DNA of 64,000 nt from Oscillatoriales cyanobacterium (GTDB lineage Bacteria; Cyanobacteriota; Cyanobacteriia; CACIAM-69d): positions 1 through 64,000 of the forward strand of contig RDXB01000030.1 in the NCBI GenBank assembly GCA_004292515.1, read 5' to 3'. The notes beneath the pieces are model-generated. The model saw nothing but the letters and a program-made list of their open reading frames with translations. It was not told where the DNA came from and ran no database searches. Positions within the stretch are counted from its first letter, which is position 1, and every line of letters begins with the position of its first letter. The position numbers and the translations under genes were made by a program. Of this stretch, positions 26,653-35,925 are shown one piece after another.

Positions 26653-27666
26653 CTAGGTCGGCAGGGCCAAGCATTCGCCCGGTTGCAACCGCAGACCATT
26701 GGCAAAGTCCCAACCCGATTGGGAGCGCTTGCCCGCAGGAATCACTTGGTGCAGCAGCAAATAGCCCTCACCCGTGCGCACCACAGGCCCCCAGCCCTTG
26801 AGGGTGGTGACGATCGCCCCTGGGCCTCCCGCAACAGCGGCCCAATCGACCGTGAGCGCATCCCAGCGATCGCGCAGTTCTGGTGGGTAGGCCGGTAGCC
26901 GCTCAATATAGGCCGGCTCTAGGGGCAGGGTTTCCAGCACTTTTAGGGGGCTGTTGCGAAGGCTGCTATGGCAGTTGGGCCAGAGGCCGCGCACTTGGTT
27001 GTGAATGGCGATCGCCGGGGCAGACCAGTCGATCGCCCATTCGGGCTTCTGGATTGGGGGGGCATGGGTGGCTCCGGTGGGTTGGGGTTGGGGGTCGATC
27101 AAGCCGTTGGCCAAACCTAGCAGGGTGGGGGGCAGCAAATCTGCCGCTAGGGTTGCCAGACGATCAGCCAGGGTGTGGGCATTGTCCGTGAGGGCGATCG
27201 GGGTTTCGGCCCGCAGTAACATTGGGCCCGTGTCCATGCCCTCGTCCATCAGCATGGTGACAATGCCGGTGTGATCGTCCCCGGCCTGCAAGCAGCGCTG
27301 GATTGGGGCGGCCCCGCGATAGGCCGGCAACAGGGAGCCGTGGGCATTCACACAGCCCAAGCGCGGCATGGCCAGCATTTCCGCCGACAGCAATTGCCCA
27401 TAGGCCACCACCACAAAGCAATCGGCGGCCGTGGCCCGCAACCGATCGAGGGTTTCGGGATCTTTTTTGACCCGATCGGGCTGCCAAACCGGCAAGCCAG
27501 CGGCCAGGGCCAGTTGCTTCACGGGCGAGGGAATCAACTCGCTGCCCCGGCCCCGGCGGCGATCAGGCTGGGTGACCACAGCCACCACCTCAAACTCCGG
27601 GCGATCGAGCAGGCGTTGCAAACAGGGAACCGCAAAATCAGGCGTACCAAAGAAAACGAGCCGCAT
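26653..27666 (-). CDS. fmt: Methionyl-tRNA formyltransferase
   Basis: The ATG at 27666 ([13 protein letters not shown]) matches the family N-terminus; 27720 would add 18 hydrophobic residues. About 337 residues. Formylates initiator Met-tRNA with 10-formyl-THF. The catalytic triad is visible: Asn and His in [16 protein letters not shown], Asp in [10 protein letters not shown]. The C-terminal tRNA-binding domain is present (about 205-320). The kinase gene follows downstream on the same strand, about 180 bases away. Confidence 0.95.
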   Translation of the reverse strand: MRLVFFGTPDFAVPCLQRLLDRPEFEVVAVVTQPDRRRGRGSELIPSPVKQLALAAGLPVWQPDRVKKDPETLDRLRATAADCFVVVAYGQLLSAEMLAMPRLGCVNAHGSLLPAYRGAAPIQRCLQAGDDHTGIVTMLMDEGMDTGPMLLRAETPIALTDNAHTLADRLATLAADLLPPTLLGLANGLIDPQPQPTGATHAPPIQKPEWAIDWSAPAIAIHNQVRGLWPNCHSSLRNSPLKVLETLPLEPAYIERLPAYPPELRDRWDALTVDWAAVAGGPGAIVTTLKGWGPVVRTGEGYLLLHQVIPAGKRSQSGWDFANGLRLQPGECLALPT

Positions 27667-27723
27667 GGATTCAACACACAACAACAGGATGAGAATTCGG
27701 GAGCGATTCAGGAGATGCAAGCT

Positions 27724-27911
27724 TAGGGGGTGTCGTCAAATCGCCTGAAACCCTGATTCCACACCGACGAGATCGGGGGGGACAAGGGCGAGATCGGGGG
27801 GGACAAGGGCGAGATCGGGGGGGACAAGGGGCTTAAGCCCCTTGTTACGACCACTGGGGCACGGAAAATCAACCGTTTCAGCTTCAATCTAGGCAATGAC
27901 AACAACCCCTA
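27724..27911. mobile_element. Family A element with locally repeated left flank, ending in the OmpA stop codon
   Basis: 188 bases: left TAGGGGGTGTCGTCA, right reversed TAGGGGTTGTTGTCA. The core palindrome is at 27825-27844. Left of the core, a 23-base unit (GAGATCGGGGGGGACAAGGG-) is repeated three times, making this copy longer than most. The right TA (27910-27911) forms TAG, the stop codon of the OmpA-like gene on the minus strand. Confidence 0.88.
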
Positions 27912-28859
27912 GGGTGCGATTGGGGGTTCAATCACGATTTCGATCCGGCGATTGCGCTGGTGGCTGGCTGGGTCATCCCCAGGGGCGATCGGGCGGCTGG
28001 CCCCAAACCCGGCCGCCACCCAGCGGTAGGGCCCTTCCAGGCGATCGGCCAGGTATTGGGCCACGGCGCGGGCCCGGCGCAGGGACAGCTCGCGGTTCGC
28101 CGCCAGATCGCCGATCGCATCGCTGTGGCCCGCCACCCGCACCACGGCTCCCGGATAGGCCCGCAGGTCGGCGGCAATGCTGTCGAGGATTTCGCCCGCT
28201 TCCGGTCGCAAATTGCTGTGGTTGTCTTGGAACAACAAATCGGCGGGCAAACCAATCGCCAGGCGACCACTGGCCACCCCCTGGGGCGTGGGTCGAGGGG
28301 GAACACCGTTGGGAGTGCCATTGAGCGATCGGGCGATCGACTGCACCCGCTGTTCGATCGGCTCGGCCGGGGAGCGCGCACCCAACTCCGCCTCGATCGC
28401 CCCGGCTTCCCCAATCAGGGCGTTTAGATCGGCTTCTAGGGCCTGGAGTTGTTTTTGCAAAGCTTTGCGGCGATCGGGCGTGAGGGATACCAGCGGCGAC
28501 GGAACCGTGGAGCGCAAGGGCGAAGGACTGGCCGCCACTGTGGGCTGGGCCGGCACAATTGGCACGGTTCCCAGCCGCCCCCAACGACTGAGTTGGCGAT
28601 CGAGTTCGCGCAAGCCCAACTCAACCGGCGGTTGGCCCGTAACCGTGCCAGGAAACCAGCGGGCAACCGCCACCCCGCCCAGCAGCCCCACCACGGACAG
28701 CCCGCCCAACAGGCCCAACCGGAACAGCCACGCGATCGCCCCCCACGGGCCACCCCCTCGGGCAGGCGGCTTGGGTGGACGGCGCGATCGACCGCGCGAC
28801 GGCTCGGGCGATGACGGCGGTGGAGGCGGTGGGGGCGGTAGCTCAAACGGCGATTGCAA
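27909..28859 (-). CDS. OmpA-family envelope protein
   Basis: 316 residues. A Pro-rich cytoplasmic N-terminus (about 1-38) precedes one membrane helix (FRLGLLGGLSVVGLLGGVAVA), then a periplasmic linker with a coiled coil around 130-165, then an OmpA-like peptidoglycan-binding domain (about 205-310): LLFQDNHSNLRPEAGEIL, RVAGHSDAIGDLAANRELSLRRA and RNRRIEIVI. Asp and Arg that bind diaminopimelate are both kept, unlike in the OmpA-like gene at 8107. The gene probably tethers the inner membrane to peptidoglycan. Its TAG stop is formed with the border of a family A element. Confidence 0.86.
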   Translation of the reverse strand: MQSPFELPPPPPPPPSSPEPSRGRSRRPPKPPARGGGPWGAIAWLFRLGLLGGLSVVGLLGGVAVARWFPGTVTGQPPVELGLRELDRQLSRWGRLGTVPIVPAQPTVAASPSPLRSTVPSPLVSLTPDRRKALQKQLQALEADLNALIGEAGAIEAELGARSPAEPIEQRVQSIARSLNGTPNGVPPRPTPQGVASGRLAIGLPADLLFQDNHSNLRPEAGEILDSIAADLRAYPGAVVRVAGHSDAIGDLAANRELSLRRARAVAQYLADRLEGPYRWVAAGFGASRPIAPGDDPASHQRNRRIEIVIEPPIAP

Positions 28860-29119
28860 AACTCAGGGAACCCCAATCGATAGCTGGTGAGATCACTAGT
28901 CGTCCAACAAGTCAAACATGCAAGTTGACAGGTGCTGAGTCGGTCGTCATAACAAGGGGCTTAAGCCCCTTGCTGCCTCACGATCTCGTAAAAGCAACAG
29001 TCATGATCTGGCTGTGTTTGCTAGTGCAAGAACGGGTACAACATCTGATCGGCACAGCCTAGCCGTCCCGATCGTTGGCTCTATTCTAGGCTCAGGGTCA
29101 ACCCCTCGCGACGGAGCAT
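28860..29119. repeat. Intergenic region with a palindrome fragment
   Basis: Between the OmpA-like gene and the pentapeptide-repeat gene. A perfect core palindrome at 28953-28972 is flanked by short family A remnants (GTCGTCATAA and CTGCCTCACGATCTCG). No gene is supported. Confidence 0.7.
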
Positions 29120-30316
29120 CTAGCGACCCAGCTTGTTTTCAATGCCCTCGCAGCCGCCGGGAATCGTGCCCCGGGTGCGATCGCCACCCCACATGCAGCA
29201 ATAGACGCGATCGCTCTCGGCCAACGCTTCCACATCGGTCAGATCAGCCCCTTCCACCACCGCCCCGGTGCCCTCACCCGTTTGGTAGTTGGACTCGTCG
29301 CTGTCACGCAATCGGGGTGTGGCCGTGGCCGCCTCACCATAGAACAGCCGAATGCCCTTCATGTCCGCACCCCGCAAGTTGGCTTCAAACAGCACCGTGC
29401 GGCTGAAGTTAGCCCGCGTCAGGTTGCAGCCACTCAGGTTGGCCCGCACTAGGTTCGTGTCGGCCAAGTCCACCCAGCGCAAATCCGTGTCCTGCAAGTC
29501 CGCACCGGCCAGCATCACCCCCAAATCGATTACCCGCACGCCATGGGCCCGATCTTCCTCGTAGCCCCCGGAGCCATCGAGAATTGGGCGACCCAGCAGT
29601 CGATCGCGCTTCAGGGGCGAAAGCAACTTGGCCTGGGACAAAAACCGCACAATCTTAGCTTTTCCTTCCGCATCGACACTGCCCAAAATCGCGGCGGTGC
29701 GGCCCTCGGCGATCGCCCGTTCTTGGGGCCAATCTTCCAAAAAACCCTGCTCATCCAAAGCCAAGTCCGACACCCCTTGGAAATAGGCATCGATCGTTTG
29801 CTGTTGGGTGATCCGGTTTTGTTGAATCGTCAAATCCCGCGACAACACGTACTGTTGCCAAGCCACGTAGACCGCTAACACGGCGATCGCAATTTGCCCC
29901 AAAGCGCCCAGGGCTTCGCTGATTGCGCCGACCGCATCCCAGTTGATGCTAAGGCGCGTGCCCTGTTCATCCTGCGATCGCTCCGTGCCCCACAGCAGCA
30001 GCAAGCCAAACACCCCAACAATCGACCCCAGGGCCCCGGCGATCGGCACGCGCCAGGACACCGGAATCAGTTGCGTCCACAGCTCACTACGAAAGGGCGT
30101 GAGCAACCACAGACCCGTGCCCAAGGCCGACAGCCCCCCCAGCAGTCCTAGCCACAGATTGCCAGACACCAGCCCCATGGCCAGCATGGCAATGGCCCCT
30201 GGCACTACCCCATTGGTCAACAACCGGGATAGGGGAGATGGAATTCGATCTCCCCCCGGCGATCGCAGCCCGATCGATCCAAGCAATCCCTCGGCCTTGT
30301 CTGGCAACAAACTCAT
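29120..30316 (-). CDS. Pentapeptide-repeat membrane protein
   Basis: The ATG at 30316 (MSLLPDKAEGLLGS) is preferred over the distant 30424. About 398 residues. The N-terminal half is membrane-embedded: four hydrophobic helices (about 30-55, 57-70, 88-110, and 145-165 with GQIAIAVLAVYVAWQ). The C-terminal part (about 270-325) is a short run of pentapeptide repeats (A-D/N-L-x-x: ADLQDTDLRWVDLADTNLVR, ANLSGCNLTRANF), which folds as a right-handed helix. The role is unknown; such proteins are common in cyanobacteria. Confidence 0.85.
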   Translation of the reverse strand: MSLLPDKAEGLLGSIGLRSPGGDRIPSPLSRLLTNGVVPGAIAMLAMGLVSGNLWLGLLGGLSALGTGLWLLTPFRSELWTQLIPVSWRVPIAGALGSIVGVFGLLLLWGTERSQDEQGTRLSINWDAVGAISEALGALGQIAIAVLAVYVAWQQYVLSRDLTIQQNRITQQQTIDAYFQGVSDLALDEQGFLEDWPQERAIAEGRTAAILGSVDAEGKAKIVRFLSQAKLLSPLKRDRLLGRPILDGSGGYEEDRAHGVRVIDLGVMLAGADLQDTDLRWVDLADTNLVRANLSGCNLTRANFSRTVLFEANLRGADMKGIRLFYGEAATATPRLRDSDESNYQTGEGTGAVVEGADLTDVEALAESDRVYCCMWGGDRTRGTIPGGCEGIENKLGR

Positions 30317-30514
30317 AGTGCAACCACTCCTCGCACGGTTCTTCAGGGTCTTCTGAAAACGGTAGCAATTGATTTTGACGGGAACCGCATTTCCCTGAGA
30401 GACTAGACCATTAACGCCAGTCACCGGCTTGTCATGCTGTTTTTGCAGATCTTGCAGACAGCTTCAACAACCTCTGATTTGGTTCATCCTCTCTGATGTG
30501 AACTTTTCAGCAAC

Positions 30515-31678
30515 ATGAAACTAGCGGCGCGGGTCGGACAAGTCACCCCCTCCATCACGCTCGCCATCACTGCCAAAGCCAAGGCGATGAAGGCCAGCGG
30601 GATGGATGTCTGTAGCTTCAGCGCCGGGGAACCCGATTTCCCGACTCCGCCCCATGTGGTGGCTGCGGCCCAACGCGCCATGGACGAAGGCAAAACCCGC
30701 TATGGCCCGGCGGCGGGCGAACCGGCCCTGCGCGAGGCGATCGCCCACAAGCTACAACGAGATAACGGCATCACCTACGCACCCCAACAGACGATCGTCA
30801 CCAATGGCGGTAAACATGCGCTTTATGGGTTGATGATGGCGCTGATTGAGGCGGGGGATGAGGTGATTATTCCTGCCCCCTACTGGTTGAGCTATCCCGA
30901 GATGGTGATCTTAGCCGGTGGCCAGCCGGTGATTGTGCCCACCACGGAGGAGAGCGGCTACAAAATCACCCCGGAGCAGTTGCGATCGGTGATTACGCCG
31001 CGCACCAAGCTGTTGGTGATGAACTCGCCGTCGAATCCCACGGGCAAGGTCTATACGCCGGATGAAATTCGAGCGATCGCCCAGGTGGCGATCGAAACGG
31101 ATTTGGTGGTGGTGTCTGATGAAATCTACGAAAAAATTCTCTACGACGGGGCCGAGCACCTGAGCATCGCAGCGGTCGAGGGGATGTATGAGCGATCGCT
31201 GGTTTGTAATGGGTTTGCCAAGGCCTATTCGATGACGGGCTGGCGTGTGGGCTACTTGGCGGGGCCCGAAGCAATCATCAGCGCCGTGGCTACAATCCAA
31301 GGCCACTGCACCTCGAATGTCTGCACCTTTGCCCAATACGGGGCGATCGCAGCCTTGAATGAATCTCAAGATTGCGTGGCCGAAATGCTAGCGGCCTTTA
31401 CCCAACGGCGATCGGTAATGTTGGAGCGGATTCGATCGATGCCGGGAATCACCTGCCCGGAACCGGAAGGTGCGTTCTACCTGTTCCCGAATATTTCCCG
31501 GCTGGGGCTGACTTCCGTGGAGTTTTGCCAGCGCCTGCTCGAAGAATTCCAAGTGGCGACGATTCCCGGCTTGCCCTTTGGGTCTGATGCGAATTTCCGC
31601 CTATCCTACGCCACCGACCTGGACACGATTTTGCGAGGGATGGATCGCCTGGATAAGTTCGTCAGCAGTTTGCAATAG
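30515..31678 (+). CDS. Class I/II aminotransferase (aspartate aminotransferase type)
   Basis: 387 residues, PLP-dependent fold type I. Visible: [16 protein letters not shown] near 33, the PLP Asn/Pro block [22 protein letters not shown] with the Asp that pairs with the PLP ring nitrogen, and the Schiff-base Lys in [15 protein letters not shown]. It resembles the broad aspartate/aromatic aminotransferases of group I gamma; substrate is uncertain. It is preceded by the divergent pentapeptide-repeat gene. Confidence 0.94.
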   Translation: MKLAARVGQVTPSITLAITAKAKAMKASGMDVCSFSAGEPDFPTPPHVVAAAQRAMDEGKTRYGPAAGEPALREAIAHKLQRDNGITYAPQQTIVTNGGKHALYGLMMALIEAGDEVIIPAPYWLSYPEMVILAGGQPVIVPTTEESGYKITPEQLRSVITPRTKLLVMNSPSNPTGKVYTPDEIRAIAQVAIETDLVVVSDEIYEKILYDGAEHLSIAAVEGMYERSLVCNGFAKAYSMTGWRVGYLAGPEAIISAVATIQGHCTSNVCTFAQYGAIAALNESQDCVAEMLAAFTQRRSVMLERIRSMPGITCPEPEGAFYLFPNISRLGLTSVEFCQRLLEEFQVATIPGLPFGSDANFRLSYATDLDTILRGMDRLDKFVSSLQ

Positions 31679-31734
31679 GGCGATCGCGCCCCCACATCCA
31701 CGGCACAACCCCAGGGATGATCATTGGGGCTTGT

Positions 31735-31871
31735 CGTCAAATCACTTGAAACCTTGATTCCACCGTGAGCGGCTCGTGGGGGAGCAAGGGGCTTAAGCCC
31801 CTTGTTACGATGATTGGGGCAAGGGAAATCAACTGTTTCAGCGGCCCTACTGCCAATGACGACGGGCCTTA
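31735..31871. mobile_element. Family A element downstream of the aminotransferase
   Basis: Left end GGGGCTTGTCGTCAAATC, right end reversed TAAGGCCCGTCGTCATTGGC, core palindrome at 31785-31804. The left border lacks a clean TA, so one end has decayed. It lies between the aminotransferase stop and the next gene. Confidence 0.8.
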
Positions 31872-31931
31872 GACCTAAGGTGTTGATAACCGTTCTTTTG
31901 AATCCTGCGATCGCCCCCATGAATCGCCCCC

Positions 31932-32216
31932 ATGAATCGCCCGCGTAATGCCCCCCATAACGCTTTTTTGACGATTTGGCAGTCTGCTACTCCCTCAGAA
32001 CGCCGCGCCTGTGTAACGGGTGGCCTCTGGGCGATCGGGCTGGGGCTGCTGCTGGGCTGGGTTTCAGCAAATGCTTACATTGGCCTGCTCACGGCCATGC
32101 TGTTGATCGTGGTGCATCGGAATGAGCTGATTGCGTCGGTGCTGTGGCGTGAACTGGAAACCCTCAAAGGGCGATCGACCCAAGCATCCCCCCAGGACTT
32201 GCCCCCGGAGGATTGA
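31932..32216 (+). CDS. Small membrane protein, unknown function
   Basis: 94 residues with one or two membrane helices (VTGGLWAIGLGLLLGWVSA, IGLLTAMLLIVVH) and a charged C-terminus. It starts within a short repeated CATGAATCGCCCC sequence, so the start is uncertain. Transcribed toward another small membrane-protein gene. Confidence 0.65.
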   Translation: MNRPRNAPHNAFLTIWQSATPSERRACVTGGLWAIGLGLLLGWVSANAYIGLLTAMLLIVVHRNELIASVLWRELETLKGRSTQASPQDLPPED

Positions 32217-32282
32217 GCGCGCGGGCCTCACCGACGGCGGGTGATGATGGCGCGCCTGTAGCAGCTAGCATGGCGCTGGATA

Positions 32283-32729
32283 ATGGCGCTTGGTATTGCG
32301 TTGGAGGCGATCGATCGCATGAGTCAACCCTGGAAACAACTGACCCAACAGCCTTGGAGCGAAATGGCCGGCACGGCGGCCATGGCCCTCGCGTTGGCCT
32401 TGGCGATCGACTATGGGCTGGTGTTGGCGGCCGGAGCCTGGCCCGTCGTTGCCAGCGCCCTGATGGCCCTGGCGCAGGTGGGCGTGTTTATGTTGTTTGG
32501 GGTGGGTCTGGGGCTGGGGGCCTTGGCGGTTTACTGTGGCGAGCGGCTGTTTCCGCAAATCTGCCTCAACACGGGCAGTCTGTGGACGTTGGTGGCCTGC
32601 TTGGGATTGGAGTTGGGGGTGCTGGGGTTGTTGCCGCTGCCGATTTTGTTGGTGAAGTTTGATCAGTTGGTGGTGATGGGGGCGATCGTTGGCATCTTTT
32701 GGAAAGGTCGCCGCTATTGGCGCTATTAG
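32283..32729 (+). CDS. Membrane protein, unknown function
   Basis: 148 residues with about four hydrophobic helices (MALALALAIDYGLVLAAGAW, VASALMALAQVGVFMLFGVG, LVACLGLELGVLGLLPLPIL and a last short one). An internal ATG at 32319 is an alternative start. It follows the previous small membrane gene by 66 bases and may be co-transcribed with it. Confidence 0.68.
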   Translation: MALGIALEAIDRMSQPWKQLTQQPWSEMAGTAAMALALALAIDYGLVLAAGAWPVVASALMALAQVGVFMLFGVGLGLGALAVYCGERLFPQICLNTGSLWTLVACLGLELGVLGLLPLPILLVKFDQLVVMGAIVGIFWKGRRYWRY

Positions 32730-32777
32730 CAACTGCGCTAATCACTGCGCTAATCACTGCGCTAATCACTGCGGGAG

Positions 32778-33617
32778 CTAGCCTTTTACGCCGCTGCCCG
32801 ATTCGCTGGGGACGATGTAATTTTGCATCACCAAAAAGACGGCCAAAATGGGGGCGATCGAAATGACTGATCCCGCCGCAATCAGTCGCCAATCTAGCGA
32901 AAATGTGCCCGAGAGTCGCGCCACACCCAGGGGCAGCGTGTAGGTGTTTGGATCATCCAAAATCAACAGCGGCCACAGAAAATCACTCCAAGCCCCAATA
33001 AACACAAAAATCGCCAGGGTGATTAGGGCCGGTCGCACTGCTGGGATCATCACATGCCACCAGATTCCTAGTTCGGAGCAACCATCAATTCGGGCCGCTT
33101 CTTCAAGATCTTTGGGCACACCCATAAAGGCTTGGCGCATCAAAAAAATGCCAAAGGCTGAGGCGATCGCCGGGAAAATTAGCCCCACAAAACTATTGCG
33201 TAATCCCAAATTCACCGCCAACACATAGAGCGGGATCATCACGATTTGGAATGGGATCGCAATTGTGGCAACAATCGCACTAAAAATTAGCTCCCGACCC
33301 TTAAACGACAGCCGTGCCAGGGGATAGGCCGCCAAGGAGCAAATCAATAGATTCAGCGCCACGGTCAGCCCCGCCACCAGGGTGCTGTTCCACAAATATT
33401 GACCAAAGGGGGCGCTTGTCCAGGCTTTGGCGAAGTTTTCGAGGGTGGGCGATCGGGGAATCAACTGGGGTGGAAAGGCGAAAATATCTTCCGTGGGGGC
33501 CTTGAGCGATGTGCCCAACAACCACAGCAGCGGCAACAACATCACCAGGGCGATCGCCCCCAATAGGATATAGTTAGCCGCCAGTTTCCAGGGAGATGAA
33601 GGAGTGGTTTGGGTCAT
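32778..33617 (-). CDS. Sugar-type (MalG-like) ABC importer permease
   Basis: 279 residues, six membrane helices. The EAA loop is clear (EEAARIDGCSELGIWWHVMIPAVRP), and the C-terminus is as in CUT1 carbohydrate permeases. These normally work with a second permease (MalF), a binding protein and a MalK-type ATPase. None of those is seen here. The start overlaps the stop of the ATPase gene upstream by four bases (ATGA), which suggests translational coupling with a non-cognate ATPase class. Confidence 0.92.
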   Translation of the reverse strand: MTQTTPSSPWKLAANYILLGAIALVMLLPLLWLLGTSLKAPTEDIFAFPPQLIPRSPTLENFAKAWTSAPFGQYLWNSTLVAGLTVALNLLICSLAAYPLARLSFKGRELIFSAIVATIAIPFQIVMIPLYVLAVNLGLRNSFVGLIFPAIASAFGIFLMRQAFMGVPKDLEEAARIDGCSELGIWWHVMIPAVRPALITLAIFVFIGAWSDFLWPLLILDDPNTYTLPLGVARLSGTFSLDWRLIAAGSVISIAPILAVFLVMQNYIVPSESGSGVKG

Positions 33618-34594
33618 AGCCAGTTCGTTCCCGATCGAAACACTCGACCAATAATGTCTTCGACGGGTGGCTCGGTGATCCCCAAATCTTGAATCTCGAA
33701 GCGATCGAGCAGTTGTGCAATGATTTGGGTCAGCTCCGCCCGCCGCACCAAAAGTTGAGCCGATCGCCCCTCGATCGCCGCCACTGTGCCAAAGGGCTGC
33801 AACTGGTCGGCAGTGATGGGGTGAGCCAGCTCCAGCCGCACTTCCCGGTAAGGAGCAAAGCGATCGACCAGGCCGGTCAAGCTGCCGTCATAAATCGATG
33901 ATCCTTCGTGGATCAACAACACGCGATCGCACAGAGCCGTAATATCGCCCATGTAGTGAGAAGTCAGCAGCACCGTTGCCCCATAGCGCTGGTTATAGTC
34001 CCGCAAAAATTCCCGCAAATTCGCTTGGGCATTCACATCCAGCCCCAAGGTGGGTTCATCCAAAAACAACACCTGTGGCCGATGCAACAGCGCCGCCATC
34101 AACTCCGCCTTCATCCGTTCGCCCAAGGAAAGCTTGCGCACGGGCTGGGTTAGCTTCGATTGCAGCTCCAGCAGCTCGCTCAGTTCGCCCACCCGCTGAT
34201 CCAACTCGCGATCGCTCAGGCCATACACCGCGCCATTGATCCGCAACGAATCTAGGGCTGGTAAATCCCAAATCAACTGCTGCTTTTGGCCCATCACCAA
34301 CGCAATCTTGTGCAAAAAGGCCGGCTCCCGCGCAAAGGGTTCGTGGCCCGCCACTTGTAACCGGCCGCCCGAGGGATAGATCAGCCCTGCCAGCATTTTC
34401 AGGGTGGTGGTTTTGCCCGCGCCGTTCGCCCCCAAAAAGCCAACGATTTCGCCCGGAGCGATCGCAAAGGACACGGACTTCACCGCCTCAATCGTTCGAT
34501 AGCGGCGCTGGAAAAAATGGGCGATCGTCCCTTGCAGCCCCGGAGTCTTCAGGGCCACCCGATAGGACTTGTGTAAGTTTTCGGCAACCAACAT
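33614..34594 (-). CDS. ABC transporter ATP-binding protein (ABC-2/exporter type)
   Basis: 326 residues. Walker A GANGAGKTT, Q-loop in ALVMGQKQQL, signature LSLGERMKAELMAALL, Walker B LFLDEPTLGLD, switch His in LLTSHYMGD. The N-terminal part with IEAVKSVSFAIAPGEIVGFLG and a C-terminal extension after about residue 240 resemble the ATPases of ABC-2-type exporters and antibiotic or polysaccharide pumps, not MalK. It overlaps by four bases with a MalG-like permease gene, an odd pair. Confidence 0.9.
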   Translation of the reverse strand: MLVAENLHKSYRVALKTPGLQGTIAHFFQRRYRTIEAVKSVSFAIAPGEIVGFLGANGAGKTTTLKMLAGLIYPSGGRLQVAGHEPFAREPAFLHKIALVMGQKQQLIWDLPALDSLRINGAVYGLSDRELDQRVGELSELLELQSKLTQPVRKLSLGERMKAELMAALLHRPQVLFLDEPTLGLDVNAQANLREFLRDYNQRYGATVLLTSHYMGDITALCDRVLLIHEGSSIYDGSLTGLVDRFAPYREVRLELAHPITADQLQPFGTVAAIEGRSAQLLVRRAELTQIIAQLLDRFEIQDLGITEPPVEDIIGRVFRSGTNWL

Positions 34595-34695
34595 AATGGC
34601 TCGATCAGCTCCCTGTGGCCTCTACCACCCAACACCACACATCATCCTGCACCCAGGCGATCGTTCAATAGACCCGTTAATGAATAACTGTTGAT

Positions 34696-34903
34696 TAGCC
34701 TCTGGCGCAAAAGACCTCTGGCGCGAAAGACCTCTGGCGCGAACCGGCTAACAGGCCCTCATTCCCCAGCCATTGCTCCCAAGCTGGGCGAAGGGGAGCC
34801 AGAAATCAGGGGGTTCCAGCGATTACATTGCGGGTTTGCAAGTTCCTCTCCCGACTTGGAAGAGGGATTTAGGGTGAGGGTCGGGATTGGCGCAAGAGAT
34901 CTA
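34696..34903. mobile_element. Family C MITE-like element
   Basis: Ends are related inverted repeats (AGACCTCTGGCGCGAA at the left, repeated three times with small changes; ATTGGCGCAAGAGATCT at the right) and the interior contains CTCTCCCGACTTGGAAGAGG-type sequence. A second copy lies at 44189-44364 in the other orientation (TAGACCTCTTGCATCA to GTAAGAGGTCTA). The left end here carries a local triplication of a 16-base unit. Confidence 0.75.
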
Positions 34904-35368
34904 TCGACCGGTACACAACAGGGGAGCATTGTCCAGAGTCCAGAGGCCGCTCATAAATAGTGGTATAGCGAAAATTGATAAAAAACTTCAGAAACATTAT
35001 GAATATTCTTAATGAACTTAGCGATAAACTAGCAACTAACCCTAAGAATGATCAATAGAGACACTAACATTGCTGCTGGGTTGCACTATCTTCCTGTCAA
35101 AAGTTTATATTTCGTGACTTAAGTTCTGAAATATACGCTTCAGGATTCAAGAAGTCAAACTGCTTCCTATCAGCACTTGTAGATCCAGCCTAAATACCGC
35201 AGCCGGATCGGTCAGTGTATCTTTACCGGTCAGACCGTGATTGACGAAACTTGTTGAGTCAAAAATTCCAATTACCAATTTTATTCTTGACTGTTCGTAT
35301 ACACCTAATTGACTGTCAAATCCCGGTTGCTAGGTTCTGTCTGACCCAGCTATCACAAGACCCGCGAG
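34904..35368. other. Gene-poor AT-rich stretch
   Basis: No gene is supported. The sequence is visibly poorer in G+C than its surroundings and lacks HIP1 octamers. Nothing recognisable is present. Confidence 0.5.
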
Positions 35369-35554
35369 ATGCATTTTATGAGTGGTTTTGGTATCGATCT
35401 CGTCGCGATGATTCACTACCTAGAGTCGCAACCATTGACCAATGAAGAGCTTTTGTGGTTGCGCGATCGCAACATTCAACAAATCGTGGAACTGGCCTCC
35501 CATAAGGGCTATCACTTCAACAATCCGACTGTCATAACGCATCAGTCACGCTAG
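35369..35554 (+). CDS. Possible short Nif11-like peptide (uncertain)
   Basis: 61 residues, MHFMSGFGIDLVAMIHYLES and onward. The segment IQQIVELASHKGYHF has some resemblance to the C-terminus of Nif11-type leader peptides (IVALAKEKGYDF), but the typical N-terminus and Gly-Gly cleavage site are absent. No modification enzyme lies nearby. It may be a chance frame or a remnant. Confidence 0.3.
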   Translation: MHFMSGFGIDLVAMIHYLESQPLTNEELLWLRDRNIQQIVELASHKGYHFNNPTVITHQSR

Positions 35555-35925
35555 GTTACAAACCTGCTAAAACCTAACCCATCTTTCGTTCCTGAGTGAT
35601 CATTACTTAACCTGAGTTTGGGATGAGCAAATATCCCAAGTCTGCCTAATTCCCCATTCTCTGTTCGCTTGATGCGGTCGTCCCTGGAATTGGCTTTACC
35701 CAAACTCAGGCTAATTCAGCCTTTACCTACAGCCTTTACAGACAGCCTTTATCTCAAACGATTGGTGCGTCCGATCGCAGATGGGTATAAAGCTGTTAGT
35801 CGATGGGCATTGCCCACCCTACAGACTGCTGTACTCAGGCTAATTCAGCCTTTACACATCATTAGCTTTTACACAATTAGCCTTGACACATCAAAGGACT
35901 TGACCAAAGGACTTGAGAGGCGGCT
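35555..35925. repeat. Intergenic short repeats
   Basis: Contains three occurrences of AGGCTAATTCAGCCTTTAC (near 35708, 35835 and a shorter one), and a fragment of the GGGTGGGCATTGCCCACC hairpin family near 35807 (GATGGGCATTGCCCACCCTA). No gene is supported. Confidence 0.6.

Noticed and set aside
32213-32662. 149-residue plus-strand frame
   Set aside because: Gly/Arg-rich composition shows it is an alternative frame of the membrane-protein gene at 32283.
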